Positions 1-10,918 of a stretch of DNA of 64,000 nt are shown here, piece after piece. The notes beneath the pieces were generated by a model. It was not told where the DNA came from. It searched no databases and saw only the letters and a program-made list of their open reading frames with translations. A program made the translations under genes and the position numbers. The stretch is from assembly GCA_038501625.1 (NCBI GenBank), contig JAZAYU010000034.1, positions 4,978,967-5,042,966 on the forward strand. Direction: 5' to 3'. The stretch is from Corbicula japonica (Eukaryota; Mollusca; Bivalvia; Venerida; Cyrenidae). Each line of letters opens with the position of its first letter. Position 1 is the stretch's first letter.

Positions 1-860
1 TGCAAAGACGTTTTCAGACAAAATTAATAAGGAAACATCGATTTTTCGATTATTTCGCTTATTTAATGCCAAGCGGCTTAATTCCCCTCTGAGAACCTCA
101 ATAATTACATGTCTGACGTCATTAATTTACCTGCATGACGTCACTTCTATAGAAATTGAATGGACCATCCACTTGATTTTTATTTAAAAAATTTGAGAAT
201 AATCTGATCGTTTTCAACGTTAAAAACATAACAGAAATATTTTCTGTAACAATTTTAGTAATCCCCAAGCATACCGCTTTATAATTTACAAGATCGGCTT
301 CAAATTATGCATTTTTACGGAATTTCAAAACAAAATGGCGGACGACAACAAAAGGTGGGAGGCCAGACGGGGAAATTAAGGCACGTGCAGTTCATATCTA
401 CGGCCGATCCGTAAATACGGATATACATCAGCGGCAAATTATCCAATCAAATTCAAGGAAATTTCTTTGCAGTATAATAAAGAATTCTATATTGTGTCGA
501 GTGAGCTCAGGAATTCGTATTTTCACGAGTGGCGAAGCCACGAGTGAACATACATAATTCCGTAGTACACGAGTGAAATATATTTTAAACTTTCACTGGT
601 AAAAACAAATTTTCTTTTCATTTATGCTTTTAGTGCACAGTTTGTGTGAATTCGACAGAAAAATTGCATGAAATGGCGCCAAAAAACAACGTTTGTGTGA
701 CGTGACGTCATGACTTCATATTCCCATAGTAGAACCTGTTTTCTAAGCGTTCTCATTCGGAATATTTTGTGCGTTTGGATACCAACGCTAAAAAGCAGTG
801 AAAAAAAAAAGATATTCACTGTTTAAAACAGTGAAATACCACTTTTATTTCAATGAGAAA
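1..860. promoter_or_regulatory. Upstream non-coding DNA with three CRE-like palindromes
   Basis: No gene is seen. The palindrome TGACGTCA (CREB/ATF consensus) occurs three times, at 114-121, 136-143 and 703-710, and a TGGCGCCA palindrome lies near 674. Positions about 530-860 look like an old repeat (CACGAGTG motifs and a TTCACTG/CAGTGAA inverted pair near 820), so the third site may be transposon-borne. The block lies 1.1-1.9 kb upstream of the first candidate alternative first exon. Promoter function is inference only. Confidence 0.3.
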
Positions 861-1989
861 ATTCTATACTTTACTGGAAAGCATAAAATAAAATTTGAGT
901 AATGATGCAGTTGATAGCTTGATCGTATTCGTAGGCTTGGCAATTTGGCTGTGATAGCATCATTCTATTTTACCAATGTTTATACGCATAAAATATTTTA
1001 GAAGACGGATGACGAAACCTTTTACATGATTTTTGGCTTTGCTGTTGTCTACCTATTTCATTATAGATGAAAGTCTTTACATTAAGCAGATAATATGAAA
1101 GTTGGTGTTTGGATATCTATACATATTGTTTGCTAGATGACTCTCTTGAGTATAATACTGAGTCTCTAGATATTGTGTCATTATAGCTATTGTTGGTTGC
1201 TTAAATTGGGTTAACGCTTTCCATTATATTTGGTGGGTTTCCTTTTCATCTAACTATGAATAAATTTGCATAGCAATATCCCAGAAACATGACTGGTTTG
1301 CTAACAGTTTATAACAATCACTAATTGTCTATACTAATTTGTAATAACATTTTACTAAACAATATTCTTTATCTTCATTATCTTATCAATTATCTTAATT
1401 ACTTTTACAATTCAATTAAAGATTAAGTTAGTTAATAAATAAAAAGTAATTAATAACATTAATGAGCTTAGCGTTCAAAATATAATTTAAGAGTTAACAT
1501 TAAGAGTTACATAACATGACTAAGACACTAAAAACAATATTGATATTGTGTTCGTCCTATAATAAAGTTTACTTCATTAGCAACTATGCAAAAAATGTGC
1601 ATACGCCTCAATGACTCATATATCAAAGGACGTAAAATCATTTCTATCATAGCAAGACTATAAAATTAGGTAATTTCTTTCACGTTAATTGTGTATGTGA
1701 TTTTCCTAGCAAAATGTCTAGTCGGAGTAATTTAACTCATTTATTTACGTTGCTGCTCAAATATCTAACAAAAGAACAATTTTGATAGCATGGAGAGATA
1801 ACCCGATTTACCATATCGTTATCAGAACTGGCAAAGTTATCCGATGCTCTGCTAGAAAATGTCATTTACAGATCCAATGTGAACGTCTTGCAGAAACAAA
1901 TAGCAATTTTACTGGACGTTAAATGTAGATTTGTCTGAAACAGCGTTCAGTTACTTGATGTTTAGACACTTTTAATAATTTGAGTGATC
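861..1989. other. AT-rich non-coding DNA upstream of first exon 1a
   Basis: I see no coding region or clear repeat. If the exon at 1990-2027 is a genuine first exon, its proximal promoter and 5' UTR must lie at the right end of this block. No TATA box is convincing because the stretch is AT-rich throughout. Confidence 0.4.
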
Positions 1990-2027
1990 ATGGATTTTAG
2001 GACTTCTGAAAGGAACAAAGGCCATCC
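1990..2027 (+). CDS. Transglutaminase candidate alternative first coding exon 1a (class I)
   Basis: This 38-nt exon candidate starts at ATG 1990 and ends at a strong donor, GTAAGT (2028). It encodes MDFRTSERNKGHP, the last codon being completed by the next exon. It aligns without gaps to the exons at 6452 and 8379: same length, same phase-2 end, same donor, and a shared T-[PS]-E-R core. CC plus the A that begins exon 2 (16756) gives a proline codon and keeps the frame open into exon 2. It differs from its sisters by Phe instead of Cys at residue 3 and by fewer basic residues, so it may be diverging or dead. With no cDNA and so short an ORF, the call rests on the three-way match and on phase. 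It would set the extreme N-terminus, outside the catalytic domain. Confidence 0.6.
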
Positions 2028-2960
2028 GTAAGTGTTAATCAAACCGATTTTTATTTTCAAGTACTTTGAAATGTATCTTGTTGGTAACTTTGTGATCTTC
2101 AAAGTTCTTTTTTAGATATTAGCTTTGTTTGTGACGTGTGACGGCTGTAAAGAGTCTAGCCGTATATTTCGTCAGTGTCATTATAATTTTAACTTCTTGA
2201 AGGTCATTGGGAAAGACACGTAATATAAAACATGTTTTGTCAATATTTTGGCCCGTTTTGTTAATATAACTGGATTCAGTATCCAGGTCAGTTTCACTTC
2301 GGATATTTTACATCGCCTTAAGTCTTTACGTCGTCTATTTAATACAAGTTGTAAACGTCTCAATAATAAACAAGATATCGGTGGAACTGATGAATGCATG
2401 GACAGGATTGATGCTAAAAAGTAGCTAAAGCAAAGGGCCATCACTCAGTAAACACAAACTGTCACTTGCTTCTTTGCTTACATTATCTCTGCTAATAAAT
2501 TCACCTTCTCACATGCAATTTCGTGAAACTTACAAACAAGTGCATACAGAACTCGTGCTACTAAATGCTGTATGAGCATGGCCAAAGTTTCAATACTGCC
2601 AATAACTCTGTGAATAAACACCGATCCAGAATGTGCAGATAATGTCCACATCTGCACTTTTTTTTAAGCTTCGTATTAATTATCAATAAATTCCAACTGG
2701 AAGTAGCTGAGAAATAGGTCCTATATCGTACTATAAAAAAATTTAAACGGGCAAAACATCGTGAAAATCCTCGAAACAGAATGTGTTGACAATATGCGCA
2801 TTTCATTTTGTTAGGGAAGCTTCCCATAAAGTTTCCTTCCATTTGAGCCAGTAGTTGCTGACATAAAGCCCGGAAAAGTAGGATGTATGGACAAAGCTTG
2901 GTTTAAATGTTTCACCGATTTTTTTTCGTATAACAGAATAAAAATGATACTGATATTAAA

Positions 2961-3122
2961 ATTGTTTTGCCACTGACCGTTCTAAGGCGGTAACCCATCT
3001 GTTTCTCAATTTCGTTGATTGTCGGTCTTGTAAAAAGCGATTTTTTATTAATATATGCTCTCCTCTGCTCTACTTTTTGATTGTGTTTGGAGGATGCTTT
3101 GTGTGGCTATTTCTGATATTCT
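2961..3122 (+). repeat. Interspersed repeat family A (CT-element), partial
   Basis: Matches other family A copies in order: a TTTTGCCACTGACCGTT block, the AAGGCGGTAACCCAT block, the TTTCTCAATTTCGTT block, a short pyrimidine-rich stretch near 3057, and the right-end block around TGTGTGGCTATTTCTGATA. The left end is missing. No coding capacity. Confidence 0.7.
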
Positions 3123-3380
3123 TTTTTTTTCGGTATGTTTCATTCTCTCAAAATATGCAGACACCTTGGTGACTTAGATGTCATGATAGACGAAAAATAG
3201 ACTTCCATAGATAGTCTGTTATCCTCCTAATATAGTTTATTTTCCCTGCAAAACGTCTATATGTCGGAGAAAATTTAACCACTTGCCAACGTTGATGCTC
3301 AAATATCTATCACAAGTGACAATCTTGATAGGAGAGAGAGATAGCGCAATTTTCAATATTAACTTAAATAGATGGAAATG

Positions 3381-3545
3381 GAACTTAGCCTGCCATCAAC
3401 ATGACAAATATCAAACTATTGCAGACTCGATTTAATTGAGCCAGGTAATGGGAAGAAATGGAAATGCATGTTTCCTTTTTTGGCGACTAGGTACACGTCT
3501 TGTTCAAAGCTCTTTTAGCGGATCTAAATATTTATACATACATAA
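3381..3545 (+). repeat. Interspersed repeat family B, diverged copy
   Basis: Shares a block order with 12116-12310, 12374-12610 and 15062-15235: ACATGACAAATAT, ATTGCAGACTCGATT, a GCCAGGTAATGG/AAATGGAAATGC segment, and a CTAGGTAC/TTGTTCAA segment. It is more diverged than the pair at 12 kb. No ORF of note. Confidence 0.5.
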
Positions 3546-3801
3546 TATATTTAGTAATATATTATATATTATGTATTATGCTCAACGATCTTCAAAGAGC
3601 GTGATTGATAACAGCACAGATTTAATGAATTAAATAAATGAATAATAATAAGTATTCAGCACTTTGGAAAAAAATATTTAGTTGGAATATGCTGACCAAA
3701 TGCATATAAACTCTTATAAGTAAAGTTCGCCATAAAGTGTCATTGAATTCCAACTGCTTGTTGTGGAGAAATAGCCCGGACAAGAATGGTTATATATCAA
3801 G

Positions 3802-4587
3802 TAGTGATGTTCCGATTGTCGCCGATAATCGAGTAATTGTCGCTGAATTTTCAAAGTCGGGGACATCAATTCTGACTACAAAGAATCGATTCTAGTCGCT
3901 AATTCTGTTCATAGGTAAACCCCACTTTGAAGACAATTGACCGATGTCTCCGACACTGCGACAGTCCAGTGTATAGCTTTTTGCGCTTTAATCGTTTTTG
4001 TGTTACTTCTTTTAAATATAATTGCTCTTAAACATAGAGAATATATGGCCTGTCCGTGATCGAAATAGTAATCAACTTTTCAAATGCCCTGGTTATACAA
4101 CATCAAAAGCTTGTCGATATTTTGGTTTTTATATGAAACCAGGGTGTCAGGGTTTGGCGCCCGTGAAGGAAAACCTCGACACATCCAAAGCTACCTTTAG
4201 AATATCCTTCAAGACTTAGTACAGCAACAAAGGTACCCCACCCACATTTTAGAATTGTGAATAATTTTCGGATTTAATTTTGACGAGCTAAATAATAATA
4301 ATAATGTACACATCTTCGAAATTGAAAAAAAAGTTTGAAGGCTCTTATTGCCTGAACAAAAAACAGAACAGGTCAATGCAGTACAAAAAGCAGTTGTGTC
4401 ATTAATCTTGTAAACTAAAATAATAAAAGTAGTCCTATAATAATATGATTGAGACGGGTAAGCTTCTGGTACAAAATGTACACTGCAGTACGTCTGATTC
4501 CGATTCTTTCCGATTAATCGGATCGGACAGGTATCAGAATCGGACCGATTAATCGATTCCACTTCAGCCGTCCGATTCTCATCACTA
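3802..4587. mobile_element. hAT-like MITE, left copy of dimer
   Basis: 786 bp with TAGTGATG and CATCACTA termini. Near the right end it carries several internal CGATTAATCG-type palindromes (about 4495-4560). It differs from the right copy by only a handful of substitutions, for example near 3888, 3957, 4094, 4441 and 4460. Confidence 0.8.
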
Positions 4588-4588
4588 G

Positions 4589-5374
4589 TAGTGATGTTCC
4601 GATTGTCGCCGATAATCGAGTAATTGTCGCTGAATTTTCAAAGTCGGGGACATCGATTCTGACTACAAAGAATCGATTCTAGTCGCTAATTCTGTTCATA
4701 GGTAAACCCCACTTTGAAGACAATTGACCGATGTCTCCGACACGGCGACAGTCCAGTGTATAGCTTTTTGCGCTTTAATCGTTTTTGTGTTACTTCTTTT
4801 AAATATAATTGCTCTTAAACATAGAGAATATATGGCCTGTCCGTGATCGAAATAGTAATCAACTTTTCAAATGCCCTGGTAATACAACATCAAAAGCTTG
4901 TCGATATTTTGGTTTTTATATGAAACCAGGGTGTCAGGGTTTGGCGCCCGTGAAGGAAAACCTCGACACATCCAAAGCTACCTTTAGAATATCCTTCAAG
5001 ACTTAGTACAGCAACAAAGGTACCCCACCCACATTTTAGAATTGTGAATAATTTTCGGATTTAATTTTGACGAGCTAAATAATAATAATAATGTACACAT
5101 CTTCGAAATTGAAAAAAAAGTTTGAAGGCTCTTATTGCCTGAACAAAAAACAGAACAGGTCAATGCAGTACAAAAAGCAGTTGTGTCATTAATCTTGTAA
5201 ACTAAAATAATAAAAGTAGTCCTATAATAGTATGATTGAGACGGGTATGCTTTTGGTACAAAATGTACACTGCAGTACGTCTGATTCCGATTCTTTCCGA
5301 TTAATCGGATCGGACAGGTATCAGAATCGGACCGATTAATCGATTCCACTTCAGCCGTCCGATTCTCATCACTA
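4589..5374. mobile_element. hAT-like MITE, right copy of dimer
   Basis: Same length, orientation and termini as the left copy, and roughly 99% identical by eye. The near-identity means the duplication or dimer insertion is recent relative to the surrounding diverged repeats. Confidence 0.8.
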
Positions 5375-5460
5375 ATATCAAGCAATATAGAAATTAAATT
5401 GACAATATCTCAATGAAAAATCATATGCGGAGTCTTTTAAAATTAATCATATTAAAATAC

Positions 5461-5540
5461 ATGCTCACTTTTCCTTCTTGCTTTTTGGCTGTGTGGAGAG
5501 GTGTGTTGTCTGGCGGCCATTTCTGATACGCACATTTTAA
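5461..5540 (+). repeat. Repeat family A, right-end fragment
   Basis: Short fragment matching the right end of family A: TGCTCACTTTTCC, TTGGCTGTGTGGAGAGG and GGCCATTTCTGATACGCA. Positions 5541-6451 after it hold no recognisable gene or repeat. Confidence 0.55.
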
Positions 5541-6451
5541 TGCTTCTAATCACCATTCACGAACATTAACATATAGGTCTTCATAAAATTGAAAATGGTG
5601 AAGAGCAGCCACATACACAGTTACAGACCTCGTCATGTAGACCAACATAGGGGAAAATAATAATACATACACGGTGAAAACCAACAGTTCAGAAAAGACT
5701 GAAATTTAAGATGGCAAAATGTCCTTGTCAAAATCTGTTAAAAATTTATTCCAAGTTCAACGGAAAGTTTACTTAGTACTGCGGGCGACCTCTGGCGGTC
5801 AATGCTTGCACGAAAGTGCGATATGAATGTTGCGTGACAGGAAGTCTTCCCTATCCAAAATAAGAAGGACAATATTGGACTGTATATCCATTTGGTAATG
5901 GGAGTTCATAAATAGAAATCAAATACAGTTATAGTGTACAAAATATACAAAATAATGTCTTGTTGAAGCCACACATTCGCGATAGTTGGAGACTAACTGA
6001 GGAAAGGAATCTTTATGGATCAGATTTCTAAACAACTCGACCGTTTGAAAGACAACTAACTTACAAGGCCTTTTTTAATACTAAAAAAGTCAGTTTTTTG
6101 TTCTTTGTTGCTTCTGTTTCGGATGATGTGTACAAACCACTTAAGTTAAAATGTCTTATGGCCCTGTGTCAATAACGAGACACTAACTGCTGTTAGAATT
6201 TTAAGGCCATAGCTCTTCGCGTCCGTCAAGATGATTTGATTTTCTCGTTATCAGTGCCGTCGCTTATGTAAAATGTGCGTCTCGAAACAGAGAGCTTTAC
6301 TTTGTCATCTAGTTTATCAGAAAAATAACGACGTTAAGAAATTGCACAGTGATGTCAATATCAGTTGGCTGTTTAGATAACTAAACATAATAATCAGGCA
6401 TATAACGAGATAAATATTGGAATGTGATACATTTTTTATATACGGAATAAA

Positions 6452-6489
6452 ATGCAGTGCTGGACTCCCGAACGGAAAAGACGTAATCA
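6452..6489 (+). CDS. Transglutaminase candidate alternative first coding exon 1b (class I)
   Basis: A 38-nt exon from ATG 6452 to the donor GTAAGT at 6490. It encodes MQCWTPERKRRN plus CA, which with the A opening exon 2 (16756) gives glutamine. It matches the 8379 exon residue by residue in M-x-C-x-T-P-E-R followed by a basic cluster. A TTTATATA stretch ends about 12 nt before the ATG, too close to be a normal TATA box for this start but part of a very AT-rich leader. Inferred role: one of several alternative N-termini. A cysteine at residue 3 near a basic cluster is the kind of context that can be S-acylated in membrane-anchored transglutaminases; here this is inference. Confidence 0.68.
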
Positions 6490-6751
6490 GTAAGTAAAAT
6501 TTCTCGTAAAACAGATTACTTAAAATTACCTCCCAGTAACCAACTTTTTAATGGACGATTTGCATACATTTTATTTGATGTTATTATTCGCAAATTGCTT
6601 ACAGCTATATCATCACATTTGTGAACAGTTGTACATATGAATTTCTGAGCGTTTTGTATTTACAATTGAAATAGTATTCTCGTAAGTGGCAACCCATTTT
6701 AATGTTTAGTTTATACAGCTTTATATGGCTAAGTTTTACACAGACCTTTCC

Positions 6752-6840
6752 ATGGCGTTACCCCTTGGGTTTCCATGTTCGTAAATTGTTCTTGGTCTCC
6801 CTTTTGAGACTGATCATAGTGAGTGCATACTCTGCTCTCT

Positions 6841-6922
<82 letters not shown>

Positions 6923-6992
6923 GTATTTGGTGGTACAGATGTGGGGGTGTGTTTTGGATGTGGACATCCCTGATTAGCATATTTTACTTTTA
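6752..6992 (+). repeat. Repeat family A with expanded (CT)n
   Basis: Contains the family blocks GGCGTTACCCCTTGGGTTTCC, GTAAATTGTTCTTGG and GCATACTCTGCTCTC, then a long CT tract, then GTGGGGGTGTGTTTTGGATGTGG and CCTGATTAGCATATTT. The Ser-Leu and Arg-Glu frames here are microsatellite translations, not genes. Confidence 0.7.
6842..6920. repeat. (CT)n microsatellite, about 39 units
   Basis: Uninterrupted CT/GA dinucleotide run embedded at the fixed pyrimidine-rich position of a family A repeat. Confidence 0.95.
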
Positions 6993-7281
6993 TATAAAAA
7001 TTGATGTCGTAATGTGCAGTGTTTCGTTATGGTTTTTTTTTTAACAATGGCAACATGTCCCACTGACCATGTGACCACTGAGTATTAAAGCGAAGTTAGA
7101 CGTAATTTTTTTTTTAAACTTTGAAGGTGTTTTTCAGCACTGTTTTAAGGATGGCAAAATTATATTATGTTTATTATTTTCCAAATATTGCTTTAGCTGT
7201 GTTGAGAGGCCTTGTTTTCCGAGAGTGGCTATTCCTGATAAGCATTGTTTCACCTTATTTTCTTTATGCATACGAATTCGG

Positions 7282-7429
7282 TGCCCAAGGTTATAAAACT
7301 GAGCATGGAAACCAGTCTCAAATCTCAAGCATCTGATTGGCTGAAATGGCGACTGGTCGCCATTTCAGCCAATCAGATGCTTGAGATTTGAGACTGGTTT
7401 CCAAACTCAGTTTTATAACCTTCAGCCCG
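7282..7429. mobile_element. Palindromic foldback element, family P copy 1
   Basis: Nearly perfect inverted repeat of about 148 bp centred near 7355. The outer block GCCCAAGGTTATAAAACTGA runs through GAAACCAGTCTCAAATCTCA and CATCTGATTGGCTGAAATGG to the centre, then mirrors back. The whole element is two arms with almost no loop. The same palindrome recurs at least nine more times in this window. Positions 7195-7262 just before it are a family A right-end fragment. Confidence 0.85.
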
Positions 7430-7550
7430 GGTCATGCTTGTGTTCTGGATGGAGAAATTTTATAGAATTAACTAACATCGGATTGGTTTTTCTTGACGGT
7501 GTTAACACGTGTTATTCCCTAGTGACATGACTGTGGACTGTGTGGTGAGG

Positions 7551-7680
7551 ATATGATTTTAGGTATTGTTTTCTCATTAAAATCTTTCACCTGATTTTAG
7601 GTATTGTTTTCTGTTATGCTCATTAAAATCTTTCCCCTGATTTTAGGTATTGTTTTCTGATATGCTCATTGAAATCTTTC
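7551..7680 (+). repeat. Short tandem repeat, about 45-54 bp unit, 3 copies
   Basis: Three direct copies of a unit containing TTTTAGGTATTGTTTTCT and CTCATTAAAATCTTTC. A diverged fourth unit may lie near 7756-7815 (GTGGTGAGGATAAAGTTTTAG). Non-coding. Confidence 0.65.
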
Positions 7681-8378
7681 TCAAAACAAGAACAGTTTCT
7701 TCGAAATTGTACTTGCCTGTTTTAAATCATTTTGCTCTTCCTTAATATCTTCTTACGGACTCTGTGGTGAGGATAAAGTTTTAGGTTTTGTTTTCCTGGT
7801 TTGCTCATGGACATGTTATTAAGAAGAAAACAGTGTCTTTGAAAATTAACCGTGTCTCGCTATGAACGTTAAACATTTTCTCAAACTCGATCAGTTTCTT
7901 CGAAAATTGCATGTGTCTTGGTATTTAAACAACTTCGCTATCTGTTCTATTAAAGCAGTAATTAAGATTTTACAACCAATTTTGCCCAAATTACCCTTTA
8001 AGCAAATAAATCATAGTTAAAATATTATTTCCAGATACGTCCCCTGATATTGATACATAGCTCTCATATTCGTTATATCCCATCAAATATGTCTATAAAT
8101 TGGATTTACTTTTTCCATTGTCGCTTTTCTCTTATCCAAATATTCTGCTGCGGAATGACAATTCTGCCATCATGAGGAGAACTTAATAGCTATGTAAAAG
8201 TTATGACGAAGGATATTTGACAATGTAAGCTTTCAATGTTATAAGGCTTCGCAGAATTATATACTGACGACGGATATGTACTTTTTGGATTAGAGTGAGC
8301 TTTCTTATTAAGGCTCAATCGACGTTTCGTTCAGTTTTGATGGATTATTTGCAAATTCCAAACCAAAAATAGAAAACA

Positions 8379-8416
8379 ATGCACTGCAGAACTCCAGAAA
8401 GAAACCGACGTCAGCA
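8379..8416 (+). CDS. Transglutaminase candidate alternative first coding exon 1c (class I)
   Basis: A 38-nt exon from ATG 8379 to GTAAGT at 8417. It encodes MHCRTPERNRRQ plus CA, completed to glutamine by exon 2. It has the same length, phase and donor as 1a and 1b and the closest protein match to 1b (M-x-C-x-T-P-E-R-x-R-R). Spliced as 1c, 16756-16922, 53015-53197, 55642-55760, 56064-56205, 59271-59389 and 59686-59793, the frame is open for 292 codons with no stop. This is the best class I candidate. The initiating promoter is not identifiable by eye. Confidence 0.7.
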
Positions 8417-8482
8417 GTAAGTGAACAGCGTTTATGGTTTCGTGACAACTTGTACTGGTTTATTCATGTGAGAAATTGTTTG

Positions 8483-8731
8483 GAGCGAGTGTAAGGTTGT
8501 TGCACCTTAGAACCTGGTTTAAATCCCCCGTGGCAAATTGTTTTGCCACTGACCGTTACAAGGCGGTAACCCATCGGGTTCTCATTTTTCGTTAATTGTT
8601 AGTGGTGTCTATTTTGAAAATGGTCATTTTATAAACCATGCTCTCTCTCTTTCTCTCTTCTTCTTGGCTGAGTGGGGAGGCTGTGTCTTTTGAATGTGGA
8701 AATTACTGATATGCATATTTCACCTTTTTGT
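8483..8731 (+). repeat. Repeat family A
   Basis: Well-preserved copy: GAGTGTAAGGTTGTTGCACC, TAGAACCTGGTTTAAATCCC, TTGCCACTGACCGTTACAAG, GTTCTCATTTTTCGTTAATTG, a CT-rich stretch at 8641-8666, then GAGTGGGGAGGCTGTGTC and CTGATATGCATATTTCAC. Confidence 0.75.
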
Positions 8732-8810
8732 TATTATATTCTACGATAATATCAATTACGCCAATCGCTTATTTCTAACTTATGCTGGTATTGTTAATGA
8801 AATCCTGACA

Positions 8811-9042
8811 GGGCAAGTGTAAGGTCATTGCACCGCAGGACATGTTTTAAACCCAACGTGGCAAATGCCACTGAAAGTCCCCTGACGGGAACCGCTTTTT
8901 GTTACTTTTTATAGGTGCTTTTTGAAGTTGATCAAATTAAAAACGTATGCTCTCTTTTCCTCTGTTCGTACGTTTGTTTTAGCTTGGTATATACATGTAT
9001 TTATTCTGAATTTGGCATTTCCTGATAACGTATTTCAATTTT
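8811..9042 (+). repeat. Repeat family A, diverged
   Basis: Begins GGGCAAGTGTAAGGTCATTG, keeps the GTGGCAAATGCCACTGA block and a TATGCTCTCTTTTCC segment, and ends in CATTTCCTGATAACGTATTT. It is older than the copy just upstream and in the same orientation. Confidence 0.6.
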
Positions 9043-10918
9043 TGGAAGTCATAGGAATCTCGATGTTGAATGTTTTTGAATTCTACAGTGCGTTGTTTTC
9101 TAATTTTTTTAATGAATTGTGCTCTTTCTATTTTGAAACTGCAAGTCTTTTAGTAATGATTTAAATTCAAGTATTTTTGTATAAAGTTACCAATGTTTTA
9201 TTTCTTCTAAGGAAAACCAATAGCATTAAATAAAACTTATTATATTTCTATCATGTTATATCTGAGACTACAAGACAAAGGTGCCTAGATAAGAAGTGGG
9301 TATGGACAGGAAGTCAGCATCAAGAAAATCATTAAAATAGTTTAAATTTAATAAGTTTAAATGTTGGATATTGATTTAGAGGAAAATATATCACGGAGTT
9401 GAAATAATCTCCGGGCGTGAATAGTCTGTCTCAGTTGTTTGCAGTATGACTGTCAACAACAAAATGCCACCTACGTAGTGGAAAGCTATTTAAAATAAAA
9501 CCTATACTGCTATACTATGGAAAAATAGATTTAGTCTCATGGTTGCATTCGAGAGTCTTTTTTTGTTTAGGTGGTGGTTAGGCAGTGCGCACGCGCACAC
9601 ACTGTTAATGAAATTCATATCACTCAAGAGACATTTCCTTCAAAAAGAGGTATTTTGCATACAGGTCTGTACTGCGAAAAAGAAATTATGATGAATATAA
9701 AATATGAGCACCAGGAACTGTTGAAAAACGTATAGCTACACATACATATAAGAAGAAAAGATTTAGTCAGCATAAAAACAGACTGAAAATGTACAAAAAT
9801 GGAACATGCAGAAGATGTGTATTTAACCCCATTCCCGGAATTCTGTTAATGTAGTGTCACTTACATGTTAAGGCAAAATAATCTTGAATTTTTATTAAAG
9901 GTTATTCAATATGATTGAAACATAACAAAATTATGATCTGACAAGATTACATTTTACATTTAAAAAAACATTTTTATCATATTTTGCCAAAATAACATAC
10001 TTTGTGTAAATAACGTGCTCTGTATAGCTTACCATTTCTATACAATTATACACATTTACCATTTTACCAGTGACATCATCTTTGTGCTTTAAAGTATTAT
10101 ATTAAAATATATATATTAAAGTACCACCTGCCCCCCCCTTCCCCCAAACGCAGTTAAATTCTTTACAATACAATAAAATTTGAAAATGATTTCCAAAGGT
10201 ATTCCGGAAGATAATAAATCTAGAACTAACCATTACGTTGAGACGTACACTTAACGATAACATATTTACAATGGTCAGTTAGCTACCGAGGGAATTTATT
10301 TCTTCTCCTGTTTTTCTACGAATAACATACACTTTTGTTAAAATCACAATAACTGGTGTTTATATCCGTTAGGCACTAATGTCAGTTAAATATTCAGCGT
10401 TGGTCTATTTGAATGCAGATTTTCCAGGAAATCATTCAATCATACGTCTCTGAGGTAAGATTTGGACAAATACGTGGTTTACTACAACAATCCACGATAT
10501 ATTGGTTGTAAACAATTCCAATTTCAGTTAAGAATTCAGTTTTTATCTTGTTTTCAAATTGACACAAAACCCCTAATGAACGTTTTATTTTATTTTTTTT
10601 GTTACAAAACAATCCTATTAAATTGGTACAAAAAAACATAAAATGTGTTCGTTTTATATCAGTCAGTCGGATTTTTAAATGAAAATCTTATGTTATCATT
10701 ATTTAAATTTCAAAGTCCAAAATATTGAGATAATGGATTGAATAATGGTGAAAACAATTTTTTATTGATTATCAAGCAAAACGTCATCTGAACAATCTTG
10801 AAAACAAGATGTTTTGATGTGGTTTTTTTTAAGTTTATGTGGCCGTAAAAAGTCTCATCATACATATAGTCAGTACTGTTATCAGTAAAGCAAACCCGTT
10901 ACCGATGTCATGCAGTGA
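9043..10918. other. AT-rich intronic DNA, no gene seen
   Basis: No exon, RNA gene or clear repeat is recognisable apart from homopolymer and C-rich stretches near 10128-10146. The short open frames are at the length expected by chance. Confidence 0.5.

Larger units (their letters stand above)
3794..5382. mobile_element. hAT-like non-autonomous transposon, tandem dimer within one 8-bp target duplication
   Basis: Two nearly identical 786-bp elements lie head to tail (period 787). The outer ends are TAGTGATG (3802) and CATCACTA (ending 5374), an 8-bp terminal inverted repeat. The pair is flanked once by the 8-bp direct repeat ATATCAAG (3794-3801 and 5375-5382). An 8-bp target duplication with short inverted ends is characteristic of the hAT superfamily. 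The junction at 4588 contains a single G, the last base of the target duplication. No transposase is encoded. The open frames of about 65 to 129 codons inside are unrelated to known families. Confidence 0.85.

Noticed and set aside
4209..5385. Minus-strand frames of 117 and 129 codons inside the hAT-like dimer
   Set aside because: The pair is identical only because the element is duplicated; no transposase or other domain, and the frame includes palindromic sub-terminal repeats.
6702..7044. Ser-Leu-rich and Arg-Glu-rich open frames
   Set aside because: Direct translation of a (CT)n microsatellite in a family A repeat.
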